Positions 47,760-57,709 of a DNA stretch of 64,000 nucleotides are shown piece by piece. The position numbers and the translations under genes were made by a program. Positions within the stretch are counted from its first letter, which is position 1. Every line of letters starts with the position of its first letter. The DNA lies in contig NZ_CP027845.1 of NCBI RefSeq assembly GCF_003015145.1, positions 186,001-250,000 of the forward strand, in the 5' to 3' direction. The notes beneath the pieces were generated by a model, which was not told the origin of the DNA, did no database searches, and worked only from the letters and a program-made list of their open reading frames with translations. This stretch comes from Candidatus Phycorickettsia trachydisci (GTDB taxonomy: Bacteria; Pseudomonadota; Alphaproteobacteria; Rickettsiales; Rickettsiaceae).

Positions 47760-48122
47760 TCAAATAAGTATACTAGTACCATATTCTGCAAGGCAGTAAG
47801 ATAAGGTGAATGCGGTGCACCTTAGTTGGTAATCTAAGTCAGGGTTAAAAAGAGTGATACAATATTTACGCATCACGATAAAACTGAATAATACGGATAT
47901 CGCGGTGGAACCTAATTCTTTCAGATGGACAGCATCTAAAAAAAATGTAATGAGTAAGGTAGTAAGGTTTAGGGTCTTATAGTTAAAAAGCAAGACTCCT
48001 TCTATTATTTTATAGAACAAAAAATTGCTTAGCTGTGAAGCGGCTATCAATAATATCAAAAATGGCCATACAACACTGCTTCTAGATTTTAAATACCAGT
48101 CCATCATACGCTGGATAAACAT
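47760..48122 (-). CDS. hypothetical membrane protein
   Basis: 120 residues, not recognised, with about three membrane segments (about 18-37, 50-66 and 74-88). Met1, Met6 and Met7 are all possible starts. It overlaps the 3' end of the MBL-fold gene by up to 41 nt on the same strand, suggesting co-expression. Composition and overlap fit a real gene, but the function is open. Confidence 0.5.
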   Translation of the reverse strand: MFIQRMMDWYLKSRSSVVWPFLILLIAASQLSNFLFYKIIEGVLLFNYKTLNLTTLLITFFLDAVHLKELGSTAISVLFSFIVMRKYCITLFNPDLDYQLRCTAFTLSYCLAEYGTSILI

Positions 48123-48846
48123 TAACGGGTAACATATTTTTAATTTTATAATAATCTATCTTATGACTCAAGTTAGTTAAGTAAGTAACTTTTGGTTTAA
48201 ATTGATTAATCCATGACAGTACTCTATCTAGACCGGCATGCACTCTTGTGGATTGGTAATCGCAACAGTCTATCACAAAGGTATCGATATTATCTAGATA
48301 TCTCAAGGACTCATCATAAAAAAATGCGACATCATTTGCATATACGAAGTTGTTGATCCTTATGCCCAAACTGTCCATTACGATATGATTTTGCTTAAAA
48401 AATGATATGCTTACATCGCATATATTAATGGATGAGTCATATTCTATAGTATTTGCATTTAGGTTTTTGTTATCGAATAGGTACTGATAGCGTGGAATAA
48501 TCCTAGCTCCTGTGGCGCTTGTAAAATAAATAGGTAAAATTTTGTTGCTGCCAAGAGGGCTAAAAACTCTTAATTCATCAAGGCCGCTGATATGATCAGC
48601 ATGATCGTGTGTAATGATAGTGGCATCTAATTTACTGACGCCGGCTCTTAACAATTGAGTTCTAACATCAAAGCCAGAATCAATAAGTATGTTTGTCTTG
48701 CTATCATTTGGATGAAATTTAGTAATTAAAATCGCAGAGCGGAGTCTTTTATTTTTGGGATCGCTTGAGGAGCAAGTTTCACATTTACATCCTATGACCG
48801 GCGTTCCAAGAGATGATCCACAACCAAGAACAGTTATTTGTAGCAT
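48082..48846 (-). CDS. MBL-fold metallo-hydrolase, PhnP-like
   Basis: 254 residues. It begins ITVLGCGSSLGTPVIGCKCETC, the pattern of PhnP-type enzymes, which bind a structural zinc via C-x-C-x-x-C. The metal site T-H-D-H-A-D-H (about residues 80-86) is intact; later come NIFVYANDV-type strand, DCCDYQSTRVHAG and LTNLSHKIDYY, which supplies the last His. The family includes the cyclic-phosphate phosphodiesterase PhnP and RNase-Z-like enzymes; in this group of bacteria the substrate is unknown. Confidence 0.85.
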   Translation of the reverse strand: MLQITVLGCGSSLGTPVIGCKCETCSSSDPKNKRLRSAILITKFHPNDSKTNILIDSGFDVRTQLLRAGVSKLDATIITHDHADHISGLDELRVFSPLGSNKILPIYFTSATGARIIPRYQYLFDNKNLNANTIEYDSSINICDVSISFFKQNHIVMDSLGIRINNFVYANDVAFFYDESLRYLDNIDTFVIDCCDYQSTRVHAGLDRVLSWINQFKPKVTYLTNLSHKIDYYKIKNMLPVNVYPAYDGLVFKI

Positions 48847-48982
48847 TGATTTTTATTTGGCCTTAAAATTATTAGTCTAATGTAAAAAGAGATTAGGGGA
48901 AATATATTTTTAGTACACACACGTAAGATTATATTTTAGACTAGCAATAATCAACAACAACTGAGCAATTTTAGGATAGCGT

Positions 48983-50092
48983 ATGCATAAGAAAAGGAAG
49001 AGGAAAATAAGAGAAGTAATTGAGCGAACAGAAGAAGGGAAAAAGCTTAAGGAAGAAATTTTTATAAAAGGGAAAGCTCAAATTTTTGCCGATCCAACAT
49101 ATGATACACCTTTTAAGATGCTTTTTGGCACCTTAAGTAATAAGCATTTAACAATAGACCCGATAAACAGTTTATTTGATTTGAAAGGTGCAAATTGCGT
49201 TCACGATATAGAGTTTTTATCTCAAGAATTAGATCCATCTCATCCTAGTGATAAGAAAAGTACTTTGGATGTAAGGTGTAGAACGGACCATGGATATGAT
49301 GTTGTGATCGAAATGCAAAGGCAATATAAACCATATTTTATATGTCGTATGCAGTACTACATGGCGCGTACCCTATCTCAGCAGGGATCTTTAATAAAAG
49401 CAGATGACCTGCATAAAATGATGACCAAAACCTATATGTTGGTTATCTCTAAAGAAAATTTATACAAAGCTCATGAATTACCAAGCAAAGATACCCAAGA
49501 TACTTAGGGTAATACCATGTACCCAATGGTGGAAGAATTTGGCGGTGTAGAGATGCTACAAAACCTTACATATTATAAGGCTTATGAAATTGAAAAAGTT
49601 CAAGATATTATAAATGCTAAGATAAAAGATGGTTTTGAGTTATCGCCACAGGAACAATGGTTAGATTTTTTCAATAAATGTGCTACTATAGAAGATATAC
49701 CAAAGTATGCAAATAAAACAATTCAAGAAGCTTACGAAAAGATGAAAAAGGCAAATTGGGAAACTGAAGAAAAACTCTTAGAATATTATATGGACGTGTT
49801 TGATGAAGCTTGCGAGGAGTTGCATGAGAAGCAAATTGCTGAACAAAATAAGGTTAAAGGTAAGGAGGAAGGTAAGGATGAAGCAAAGCTAGAAATGCTT
49901 GTGGGTTCTATACAGAAGCACATACCTCATGAAACGTTGAAGATAATATTTTCTCCCGCTTTTAGTGATCAGCAAATTAGTTTTGCAGAAAAGTATATCT
50001 CAGAACATCAAGATGCAAGCACCCAATTACTTATGGAAGAAATATCTAAATTATTAGGTGAGAGTACTCAAACTCATACAACAGAAGGGTAG
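48983..50092 (+). pseudogene. Rpn-family PD-(D/E)XK nuclease, split by an in-frame stop
   Basis: Two open stretches in the same frame, 48983-49507 and 49517-50092, separated only by TAG (49505-49507) and three codons (G-N-T). The first (174 codons) has the Rpn/transposase-31 start DPTYDTPFKMLFG, LDVRCRTDHGYDVVIEMQRQ (nuclease core D...E-x-Q) and RMQYYMARTLSQQ. The second (191 codons from ATG 49517) continues with YPMVEEFGGVEML, NLTYYKAYEI and the helical tail. Rpn proteins promote RecA-independent recombination and are greatly expanded in some intracellular bacteria. A single nonsense change probably inactivated it; the halves could also be expressed separately. Confidence 0.85.
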
Positions 50093-50099
50093 ATAATAC

Positions 50100-50519
50100 A
50101 TGACAAAAGAGGAACATAAGATAGAACCAATCACAAGAACTATAGAAGATCATAGCGTAGCATATTACATGGCTCGTTTTGATGAGGTTTGTGAAGAGTG
50201 GCATGAAAAGCAAATTGCAAAGCAAGCTTATGCGAAAGGTTATGTTGAGGGTTTAATTAAGAGCATAATCGAAAGCATTATAGATAGAGCTAAAGGTAAG
50301 GCTAAAGCTAAGATAGAGATGCTTATAGATTCGATAAAACAAAAGCAGATACCTCATGAAATGTTGTTAATATTTTTCTCTCCTACCTTTAATGATCAGC
50401 AAATTAGCCTCGCAGAAAAATACATATCAGAACATCGAGATGCCAGCGACCAATTGATAATGGAAGAAATATCTAAATTATTAGGTGAGAGTACTCAAAC
50501 TCATGTAACGGAAGGGTAG
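50100..50519 (+). pseudogene. tandem partial duplicate of the Rpn C-terminal region
   Basis: 139 codons. From about residue 22 on, it repeats the end of the preceding gene: YYMARFDEVCEEWHEKQIAKQ against YYMDVFDEACEELHEKQIAEQ, then a Lys/Ala-rich helix and QISLAEKYISEH, EEISKLLGESTQTH. The nuclease domain is missing. DNA of the last 42 bases is identical or nearly so in both copies (50038-50079 and 50464-50505). It is a 3' duplicate, either decaying or encoding an isolated tail. Confidence 0.8.
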
Positions 50520-50541
50520 ATATTAATCACTCTTTCCAAGT

Positions 50542-51042
50542 TTAAACATTACTAGTACAAAATCTCCAAGCTTTATCAATTGCTTTTGTAATACCTATTC
50601 TTGAAGTAATAATGGGGCTTGATATTTTAATTCCTTCCGTTAAATAAGCGTGATCGTTATTAATAAGATCAAGCCCATTATGCACTTTTGTAATGCCTAA
50701 ATGGCGACATATTTTACCTGGTCCATCAAGGGTTTTATCTTCTAGCCTTAATCCTCGAATTAAAACTGCACCAGCTTCTCCAATATTGCCTGTTACTATA
50801 TTCATGCAAAAGTACATTCCGTATATCATGTACACATAAAGCTGGCCGCATGGACCAAACATAATGCTAGCTCTTTTTGTAGGTCCCTTAAAGGCATGTG
50901 AGGCTTCATCGTCTGACCCTCGATATGCCTCTGTTTCTGTTATGATACCTTTATAATGACCAAATATGAATTTTTTACCCAGCAAGTCACTTGCTACTTC
51001 GACTGGGCAGCGATTGTAAAATTCATAACCTAATTTTGTCAT
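50542..51042 (-). CDS. DNA-3-methyladenine glycosylase (AAG/Mpg type)
   Basis: Base-excision repair of alkylated purines. Family features: F-Y-N-R-C-P-V-E-V-A-S-D-L-L-G-K near the start, E-T-E-A-Y-R-G-S-D-D-E-A-S-H-A (about 36-50, with the catalytic Glu), MFGPCGQLYVYMIYGMYFC and VLIRGLRLED. At 166 aa it is a little shorter than usual (about 180-200), with the C-terminus ending soon after RIGITKA. Its ATG overlaps the ftsY stop by 4 nt. Confidence 0.92.
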   Translation of the reverse strand: MTKLGYEFYNRCPVEVASDLLGKKFIFGHYKGIITETEAYRGSDDEASHAFKGPTKRASIMFGPCGQLYVYMIYGMYFCMNIVTGNIGEAGAVLIRGLRLEDKTLDGPGKICRHLGITKVHNGLDLINNDHAYLTEGIKISSPIITSRIGITKAIDKAWRFCTSNV

Positions 51043-51941
51043 TCAAAAAGTTTATCGGTAAATTTTGCAGGACTAAAGGTTTCTAGATCTTCAATTCTCT
51101 CACCTGTGCCGATGAAGTATACAGGGATATTAAACTGATCCATAATATTGATAATTGTTCCAGCTTTTGCGCTGCTATCCATTTTTGTTACAACAAATCC
51201 TTGGATTTCTGGTATAAGCTTTTTAAATTCTTCCATCTGACGTACAGCATTTTGTCCAGTAGTGGCATCTATAGTCATTAAGAAGTGTACATTTGCTTCA
51301 TCACAATGCTTTAAAATTACCTTCTTAAGCTTTGCGAGCTCTTCCATAAGGTTCTTATTATTATGCAATCTACCGGCGGTATCTATAATTAAGAGATCTG
51401 CTTTAGAGTTTTTTGCATATTCTACGGCTCTGTAAGCAACGCTTGCTGGATCGCAAGGGAGTTTTTCACCTTTGACTATATCAATAGCATTAACTTTTGC
51501 CCAATGTTCTAGCTGTTCAGTTGCGCCAGCTCTAAAAGTATCGCATGCGCCGAGAACAACTTTTTGTTTTTTTAGTCCGTAGTAGTATGCAAGCTTCCCA
51601 ATAGTAGTGGTTTTGCCATTGCCATTAACTCCGCACATTACAATTACGTTAAGTCCATCTCTAAAGATTAACTCTTTGCTAAGACTTGCATCAAAAGAAT
51701 TGGCAATGAACGATTTGATTTGACTCTGTACCATGTCTGGTACAATATTTTTTAGTTTGCTAATCTGATCAATGATTTTTTTTGTAGCTTTAACACCTAG
51801 ATCAGCCTCTAATAAAAGTCTCTGAAGCTCAGATAATTTTTTGGGATCTAAGACTTGTTTCTGGACAATGTTAGACAGTGTCTCACTGATTTTGTCGTTA
51901 ACCGATTTAAAACCACTTTTAATCTTATCAAACCAAGACAT
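51039..51941 (-). CDS. ftsY: signal recognition particle receptor FtsY
   Basis: Receptor for SRP-ribosome complexes at the inner membrane. N-domain helices cover about 1-85, then the GTPase G-domain: P-loop G104-V-N-G-N-G-K-T-T, D-T-A-G-R-L, T-K-M-D and the closing region IPVYFIGTGERIEDLETF. It has 300 residues and lacks the long acidic A-domain of E. coli FtsY, as is usual in Alphaproteobacteria. It starts 4 nt after the symporter gene ends and overlaps the glycosylase. Confidence 0.96.
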   Translation of the reverse strand: MSWFDKIKSGFKSVNDKISETLSNIVQKQVLDPKKLSELQRLLLEADLGVKATKKIIDQISKLKNIVPDMVQSQIKSFIANSFDASLSKELIFRDGLNVIVMCGVNGNGKTTTIGKLAYYYGLKKQKVVLGACDTFRAGATEQLEHWAKVNAIDIVKGEKLPCDPASVAYRAVEYAKNSKADLLIIDTAGRLHNNKNLMEELAKLKKVILKHCDEANVHFLMTIDATTGQNAVRQMEEFKKLIPEIQGFVVTKMDSSAKAGTIINIMDQFNIPVYFIGTGERIEDLETFSPAKFTDKLFE

Positions 51942-51945
51942 TAAA

Positions 51946-53307
51946 TTACCTTTTAAAAGATTCTATCAATCTTACTATTATAAAACAAATAAGATTTGCA
52001 ACCAAGCCTATAAAAGCGCTTTTAACCATACATGCATCTGCGCAATACTCTTGCCAGTAGCTAAAGGCTGTAATACCTGCTATAGCACAGCATACAAGAC
52101 CTACCTTGCTTATGGTAATTTCATATAAGCACGCTATAAATGGAACAAGCATGACAGGTAGCCAAAACCCAGCTATAAATAAAAGTAAATCAATTACATT
52201 ATCAAACTGTAAAGCAAGATATATAGCTAAAATACCTACAGCAAAAGCGGCAAGTTGAGTAAAAAGCAGAACTATTTTATTATTCTTAACTTTAAAAATT
52301 GGTTGAATTACATCATTTGTAATGTTGAGTGATGCAACATTTAGTTCCGAATCCGCAGTTGAGGTAACTGCTGCAATAAGACCTACTACAGCTATGCCCT
52401 TTAGTCCAGTAGGCATAATATGGTCAATCAGATTTAATAGAGCTAAAGAGCTAGCTCCATCGTGTTCATAAATGTAGGCAAGCAAGCCATTAATTGCGAT
52501 GAAAATTAAAAATATAAAATACACGAGTGATTTTCTAAAAATAGCTCTTTGGGTATATTTATAATCCTTGGTCATGAAACCTCTTTGAATAAATCCTGGA
52601 TAAAAGCCCATGAAACTGAAGCTTAAAAATAGCAAAAATACTTCTTGCCAAATCAGGGGAAGAGAATATTTAGCTGCTGGTAAAGCATTGATAAATTCAT
52701 TGATTCCTAATTTATAAAGACCGACAAAAGCGATAATAGGTATACAAAGAACTATGGCTATAAACTGCACAAAATCCGTAAAGATAATAGAACGCAAACC
52801 TCCTATAGCTGTATAAGTAATTACGATTAGATAACTCAGTACAACACCTTCAGCATAATTAACTTGGAGTAAATATTGAAAGATCTTACTACTTGCGCTT
52901 ATTTGTACGGCGATATAGCCAAAAGAAACTAAGCTTGCAGAAATTCCACTCATCACTCTACCGAATTGTCCATAGTGTTTTTCTACTATCTCTCCTATAC
53001 TTACTACGCCATAGTGTTTTGCAATTCTTGGGAGCACGAAAATTGCAACTGTAAGATCCACTAAGATTGTAAGCATCATGGCATATACGTAGGCTAAATT
53101 GCCGCTTACCGTTTTTTCCGATAGTCCTATGACTGTTCCTCCTCCAACGCTATTTGTAAAGATTGCGGTAAGTAAGAATAAGACACTAGATTGAATTGAG
53201 GCGTCTATCTTGCCATAACTTTTAATATCTAAGGCCTGAGATCTGGTATAAAGACCTACGAATAAAAGCAGAATAAGGTATGTGAAAATAATAATCTGGT
53301 CTAACAT
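51946..53307 (-). CDS. sodium:solute symporter family (SSS) transporter
   Basis: 453 residues with about 12-13 membrane helices. The SSS features include GGGTVIGLSEKTVSGN near residue 55, the helix with YIAVQISASSKIFQYLL, and the conserved GLIAAVTSTADSELNVASLNIT segment (about 310-332, Na+ site Ser/Thr). Members import proline, pantothenate or other solutes with Na+; the substrate cannot be assigned here. It is transcribed with ftsY downstream (4-nt gap). Confidence 0.9.
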   Translation of the reverse strand: MLDQIIIFTYLILLLFVGLYTRSQALDIKSYGKIDASIQSSVLFLLTAIFTNSVGGGTVIGLSEKTVSGNLAYVYAMMLTILVDLTVAIFVLPRIAKHYGVVSIGEIVEKHYGQFGRVMSGISASLVSFGYIAVQISASSKIFQYLLQVNYAEGVVLSYLIVITYTAIGGLRSIIFTDFVQFIAIVLCIPIIAFVGLYKLGINEFINALPAAKYSLPLIWQEVFLLFLSFSFMGFYPGFIQRGFMTKDYKYTQRAIFRKSLVYFIFLIFIAINGLLAYIYEHDGASSLALLNLIDHIMPTGLKGIAVVGLIAAVTSTADSELNVASLNITNDVIQPIFKVKNNKIVLLFTQLAAFAVGILAIYLALQFDNVIDLLLFIAGFWLPVMLVPFIACLYEITISKVGLVCCAIAGITAFSYWQEYCADACMVKSAFIGLVANLICFIIVRLIESFKR

Positions 53308-53417
53308 GTTATGCTCAATTTAAATATTTTATTTTAGAATTTTTATCATAAACTTGTCTACTAAAAAAATCAGTACATAATGTTCTTAGCAAAACTTTCA
53401 ATTTCAATAAGTATAGC

Positions 53418-54746
53418 TTGATGATATACGATTACCTAATAACAAATAAATTTACTGCTAATTATGAACCCGATGTAATGCTGGCTATTTCAGAACTTAT
53501 AAAATTGGTGGAGTTAAATGAAGTTTCAAAAAAAATTTTCAAATTAAAAGTCATAAATTTTGAACGAATGACTTTATTTATTACATCTTTATCAAAAAGT
53601 AAGATAAGAGAAACTTGTAAGACAGTATTTTTGAATCTAAAAAAAGACATACGAGAATCATTGCCTATTCATCCGGGATTTTGTTCGATATTTCTCATTC
53701 ATTCTGATCAATGGTCTTTTTTAATAATAAAAAAAGAAGAAGGAGGGAGTTTAAGGGGTATATATAACAAACCAGATGGTGAAATTTTAGGATCACTCAA
53801 ATATTCCCCTCTAGTAGGTCATAAATACTCTGTAAGATTAGATATGCCTAAAATTTTTGCCCAATTAGGTATTGATGTTAGGAACATAGGTTTAAAAGTT
53901 AGTGGCATCACTAACGCTGATTCCGGCGCGGTAGTAATTAGCCATTTAATAAGTTCTCTTTTTGATCCTGACAGGCTTTTATGTAATGAATTTTCTTCTG
54001 AAGATATCGTAAATTTACGTATAACACATGCTTTTGTTCCTTGTGTCATCGAAAGGTTAATATCTATAAATAAAACACAGGATACTCAAAACTTGTTTTT
54101 AAATTTTGTTAATTCTCAAATAAAAGGCTCAATTACTGAAGATTTACTACGTGATCTAAATGGAAAATTATCCTCTTTTGGATTTGCAAAGACTGTATTA
54201 AATATATTTAAAAATGCAACTTGCCATATCGATATGGCCAAGGATAAAGAATTTTATAGCAAAATAGATCAACTACTGATCATTATACATAACAAAATTA
54301 AACAAGATATAAAGGCCCAACAAAAAAAAGTATCATTACATACTAAACTCTATTTACAGAAAAATCTAAATAAACAAAAATCTGCAAAATATATAAAAAA
54401 AGAAATGACAACACAGATCAAAGATGCCTTTTCTGAGGATTATAATGTAGATGATTTATTAGAATACATTTGGTGTCAGGATACTTTAGGGTTTAAACTT
54501 TATGTTAAAGGATTAATGGAAATTACGGGAGAAAAAGTTGAAGAATGTAATCGTTGGGCAAGGGTGGAAATCATAAGTAGTTTGTGTAAACTGGCTTTTC
54601 CCTCAGATAGAAAGGTTCCTTTGCCAACAATATTTGAGATTGACGAAGAATCAGATTTTGGTCCTTGGGAACAAAAAGAAGTAGATATTAAGTTACCTAA
54701 TCTACAACTTACAGGTGATGAAGACGTTAAACTAAGTGCTACTTAG
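53418..54746 (+). CDS. orphan 442-aa protein, possibly an inactive CE-clan protease-like protein
   Basis: Not firmly recognised. Residues about 80-185 run in the order seen in CE-clan cysteine proteases (Ulp1/YopJ type): hydrophobic strand, then S-D-Q98-W-S-F-L-I-I where the family has H-W-x-x-x-x-I, then Y-N-K-P-D120, then Q149 and T-N-A-D-S169-G-A-V-V where the family has D-C-G-x-x-V. If so, the catalytic His and Cys are replaced by Gln and Ser. The rest is helical and basic, with an acidic tail (FEIDEESDFGPWEQKE). Intracellular bacteria use such folds as host-directed deubiquitinases or acetyltransferases. It converges on proS with a 15-nt overlap. Confidence 0.6.
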   Translation: MMIYDYLITNKFTANYEPDVMLAISELIKLVELNEVSKKIFKLKVINFERMTLFITSLSKSKIRETCKTVFLNLKKDIRESLPIHPGFCSIFLIHSDQWSFLIIKKEEGGSLRGIYNKPDGEILGSLKYSPLVGHKYSVRLDMPKIFAQLGIDVRNIGLKVSGITNADSGAVVISHLISSLFDPDRLLCNEFSSEDIVNLRITHAFVPCVIERLISINKTQDTQNLFLNFVNSQIKGSITEDLLRDLNGKLSSFGFAKTVLNIFKNATCHIDMAKDKEFYSKIDQLLIIIHNKIKQDIKAQQKKVSLHTKLYLQKNLNKQKSAKYIKKEMTTQIKDAFSEDYNVDDLLEYIWCQDTLGFKLYVKGLMEITGEKVEECNRWARVEIISSLCKLAFPSDRKVPLPTIFEIDEESDFGPWEQKEVDIKLPNLQLTGDEDVKLSAT

Positions 54747-56003
54747 TTTATTTATTATCTCCTCCAAACTTAAAGAGCTAACTTGGCCTGTGGTTCTATC
54801 TTTTAGCTCGAATTTACCAGATTGAATCATTTTTTCTGATATAATCACGTGCCATGGGATACCTATAAGATCATGAGTAGCGAACTTAGATCCCGCACTT
54901 TGATCCTTATCATCAAGAAGAGTTGCAAAACCTAATTTGTTTAGCTTATTGTAAAAATCAAACGCTATCCTAGTTGTCTCATATGAATTAGGATGAATAT
55001 TGATTAGGCTAATATCAAAAGGAGTAACTTGTTTTGGCCAAATTATGCCTTGCGAGTCATGGCTTGCTTCAATTATAGCTCCAACTAATCTTGAAATGCC
55101 TATACCATAACATCCCATATGTACAGGTAGATTGTGACCTTCTTTATTAGTGACAAAAGCTTTCATTTTTTCAGCATATTTCTCAGCGCCTATGTAAAAT
55201 ACGTGTCCTACCTCTATCCCCTTTTTAGATCTCAAATATTCTTCTTCACAAGCTCCTTCCGTATGCTTTTCATCAGTAACGGCATATAGTTTTTTACGTT
55301 TTTGTAGATCTGTTTCTTCTTCTAAACGGGAATCGTAATAAATTGTACTTTCACCGGTATTTGCTAAGATATGGAATTCGTGGCTATAGTCACCTCCTAT
55401 TGGTCCAGAGTCGGCTTTCACTGCGACAGCCTTTAAACCTAAATCATTAAATATTTTGTAGTAAGTATCGTACATTAGGTCATAGGTTTTAAGAGCGCTT
55501 TCTTTATCTAGATCGAAAGAGTAAGCATCCTTCATGTAGAACTCCCTTGCTCTCATAACGCCAAACCTAGGTCTAATTTCATCTCTAAATTTCCATTGAG
55601 TTTGGTATAAAATTTTCGGTAGATCCTTGTAGCTTTTTATGGCTTTGCGGAATATATCGGTTACCAATTCTTCTGCCGTAGGGGAGAATAGTAAATCATT
55701 ATCGTGGCGATCTTTAATTCTAAGCAACTCTTTACCATATGCATCAAACCTCCCAGATTCATTCCATAAATCTGCTGGCTGAATACATGGCATCAAAAGC
55801 TCTAAGCAACCTACTTGATCAAGATTTTTTTTGATAATTTGATTTACTTTATCTAATACCTTAAGTCCTAATGGTAGCCATGTATATATGCCACTTGCTG
55901 CCTGGGTTACAAGGCCAGCTTTTAGCATTAATGAGTGAGAAATAATACTTGCTTCTTTTGGTTGCTCTTTAATAAGCGGTAAGAAAAATTTAGATAATAA
56001 CAT
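54732..56003 (-). CDS. proS: prolyl-tRNA synthetase, short alphaproteobacterial form
   Basis: Class II synthetase. The start MLLSKFFLPL at 56003 is used; the frame is open to 56105, but the extra codons lie inside folE and are not family-like. 423 residues: motif 1 region SGIYTWLPLGLKVLDK, motif 2 FRDEIRPRFGVMRAREFYMKDAYSF, motif 3 VHMGCYGIGISRLVGA, then the anticodon-binding domain. The editing insert of long bacterial ProRS is missing, as in other Alphaproteobacteria. It starts one base after the folE stop. Confidence 0.96.
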   Translation of the reverse strand: MLLSKFFLPLIKEQPKEASIISHSLMLKAGLVTQAASGIYTWLPLGLKVLDKVNQIIKKNLDQVGCLELLMPCIQPADLWNESGRFDAYGKELLRIKDRHDNDLLFSPTAEELVTDIFRKAIKSYKDLPKILYQTQWKFRDEIRPRFGVMRAREFYMKDAYSFDLDKESALKTYDLMYDTYYKIFNDLGLKAVAVKADSGPIGGDYSHEFHILANTGESTIYYDSRLEEETDLQKRKKLYAVTDEKHTEGACEEEYLRSKKGIEVGHVFYIGAEKYAEKMKAFVTNKEGHNLPVHMGCYGIGISRLVGAIIEASHDSQGIIWPKQVTPFDISLINIHPNSYETTRIAFDFYNKLNKLGFATLLDDKDQSAGSKFATHDLIGIPWHVIISEKMIQSGKFELKDRTTGQVSSLSLEEIINKLSST

Positions 56004-56004
56004 G

Positions 56005-56598
56005 CTATGCGTTTGCGTGAATGAAATTTGTCTGAATAGAATGATTATCCGCAAAAAGGCCAGTAAAGTGATAAGTATCAAGTTTTGAGCCTTTGCGTTT
56101 GACACCTCTAGAAATCATGCAATAATGCTCTGCTGAAATTTTTACAGCAACTCCTTTTGCTTTTAAACCTCTTGCTATATGTTCTGCAATTTCTGTAGTC
56201 ATATCTTCTTGAATTTGCAGTCTTTTAGCAAAAACGTCTATGATTCTTGCTATCTTACTAATTCCCACTATTGCATCACCTGGAATATAACTTACGCTTA
56301 CGGTTCCAACTATAGGAAGCATGTGGTGAGCGCATGTTGAGGTAAATTCTATGTCTTTCAGTAAGATGGGTTGATCATAATTATTTTTCTTATAAACCTT
56401 GGATTTTAAAATATCTGATGCAAGAAGTTTATATCCTCCATAAATCTCTTCAAAGCTATCTACAACCCTCCTTGGCGTATCTTTAAAGTGCTCATTTTCA
56501 AGGTCGACCCCTATGTATTCTAGCAGCGTGCTAACAGCTCTTAGGGCGTCGTCTCTTGATGGAAGGGGCTTTATAAGCTTAGATATCTTAGTTTTCAT
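56005..56598 (-). CDS. folE: GTP cyclohydrolase I
   Basis: First step of pterin/folate synthesis: GTP to dihydroneopterin triphosphate. Zinc ligands C89 and H92 (CAHHMLP) and C160 (EHYCMISRG) are present; LQIQEDMT is the family signature. Length 197 aa is normal. It overlaps the ppa gene upstream by 11 nt and forms the nfuA-ppa-folE-proS run. With folK it implies at least partial folate synthesis in the organism. Confidence 0.96.
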   Translation of the reverse strand: MKTKISKLIKPLPSRDDALRAVSTLLEYIGVDLENEHFKDTPRRVVDSFEEIYGGYKLLASDILKSKVYKKNNYDQPILLKDIEFTSTCAHHMLPIVGTVSVSYIPGDAIVGISKIARIIDVFAKRLQIQEDMTTEIAEHIARGLKAKGVAVKISAEHYCMISRGVKRKGSKLDTYHFTGLFADNHSIQTNFIHANA

Positions 56599-57100
56599 TT
56601 TTTGTATTTAGTATTAAATCCTTGGCTTGATTAGAGTTTAGCCAACCCGTTACTTTAACCCACTTACCTTCCTCTAAATCTTTATAATGCTCAAAAAAGT
56701 GTTTTATTTTTTTCTTTTGAATTTCTGGTAAATCACTTATATCCTTAATGTTTGAATATAAAGGATCGAGTTTAACTGTAGGCAATACTATAATCTTCTC
56801 ATCCATACCAGATTCATCCTCCATCTCTAAAGCTCCAATTACTCGAGCTTTGATGAGACATCCTGGCAAGAGAGGAGCTTGTGCGATTAATAATACATCT
56901 AAAGGATCTCCATCTGCACCAAGTGTGCCAGGAATATAACCGTAATTACAAGGATAGCGCATGGCTACGTTCATAAAACGGTCTACTTCAATTACGCCTG
57001 CTTTTTTATTGAACTCATACTTTACCCCTTCTGAATTCATTGGTATTTCTATAATAACGTTTATTTCATCTGGCAAATTGCCGCTACTGATATTGTTCAT
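56588..57100 (-). CDS. ppa: inorganic pyrophosphatase, family I
   Basis: Hydrolyses pyrophosphate, pulling biosynthetic reactions forward. Signature D-G-D-P-L-D-V (about 66-72), [13 protein letters not shown] near the N-terminus, and [18 protein letters not shown] near the C-terminus. 170 residues, normal. It overlaps nfuA upstream by 4 nt and folE by 11 nt. Confidence 0.96.
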   Translation of the reverse strand: MNNISSGNLPDEINVIIEIPMNSEGVKYEFNKKAGVIEVDRFMNVAMRYPCNYGYIPGTLGADGDPLDVLLIAQAPLLPGCLIKARVIGALEMEDESGMDEKIIVLPTVKLDPLYSNIKDISDLPEIQKKKIKHFFEHYKDLEEGKWVKVTGWLNSNQAKDLILNTKNEN

Positions 57101-57645
57101 ACTGCTTCAACTTCTTTTACTTCTGGTATATAATATTTAAGCATCGACTCGATGCCATTTTTTAAGGTTATGGTGGAACTAGGACATCCACTACACGCTC
57201 CTTTTAATTCTAATTTTACAACTCCATCTTCAAAACTGTTATAGATTATATCTCCTCCATCTTGAGCAACAGCTGGACGAACTTTTGTTTCTATAATCTC
57301 AATAATTTGTTTTTCGATTTCACTTAGAGGCACATTAGAAATCTTTTTCTCTTCTGCCTTAATGCTATCATAAGGCTCAAGGCCAGAGACGAAATGATCC
57401 ATCATGATCATGATCACTTCGGATTTTAATATTGCCCAATTAATTTCATCATTCTTGCTTACAGTGACAAAATCATGCCCGAAAAATACGCCTTCAACTC
57501 CTTTAATAGACAAAATTTTGCGTGCTAAAAAGCTATTTTTTGCATCCTTTTTGCTAGTAAAGTATTCTGGTTTATCAGCTATACTTCTACTAGGGAGGAA
57601 CTTTACAGCATTTGGATTTGGTGTGTCTTGGGTTTGAATAAACAT
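57097..57645 (-). CDS. NfuA/Nfu1-type iron-sulfur scaffold
   Basis: 182 residues: N-terminal Nfu_N domain ([33 protein letters not shown]) and C-terminal NifU-like domain with C151-S-G-C154. This mitochondrial-Nfu1-like form delivers 4Fe-4S clusters to enzymes such as lipoyl synthase, which is also in this window. It is the first gene of the nfuA-ppa-folE-proS run. Confidence 0.95.
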   Translation of the reverse strand: MFIQTQDTPNPNAVKFLPSRSIADKPEYFTSKKDAKNSFLARKILSIKGVEGVFFGHDFVTVSKNDEINWAILKSEVIMIMMDHFVSGLEPYDSIKAEEKKISNVPLSEIEKQIIEIIETKVRPAVAQDGGDIIYNSFEDGVVKLELKGACSGCPSSTITLKNGIESMLKYYIPEVKEVEAV

Positions 57646-57709
57646 TTACAATATTGCAATGATCATGTTATAATTATGGTTGTTACCTAAAATTTAACTA
57701 ATTTTTATT

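Noticed and set aside
56004-56105. 34-codon N-terminal extension of proS
   Set aside because: It lies inside folE in another frame and is not family-like; ATG 56003 fits the usual ProRS start.
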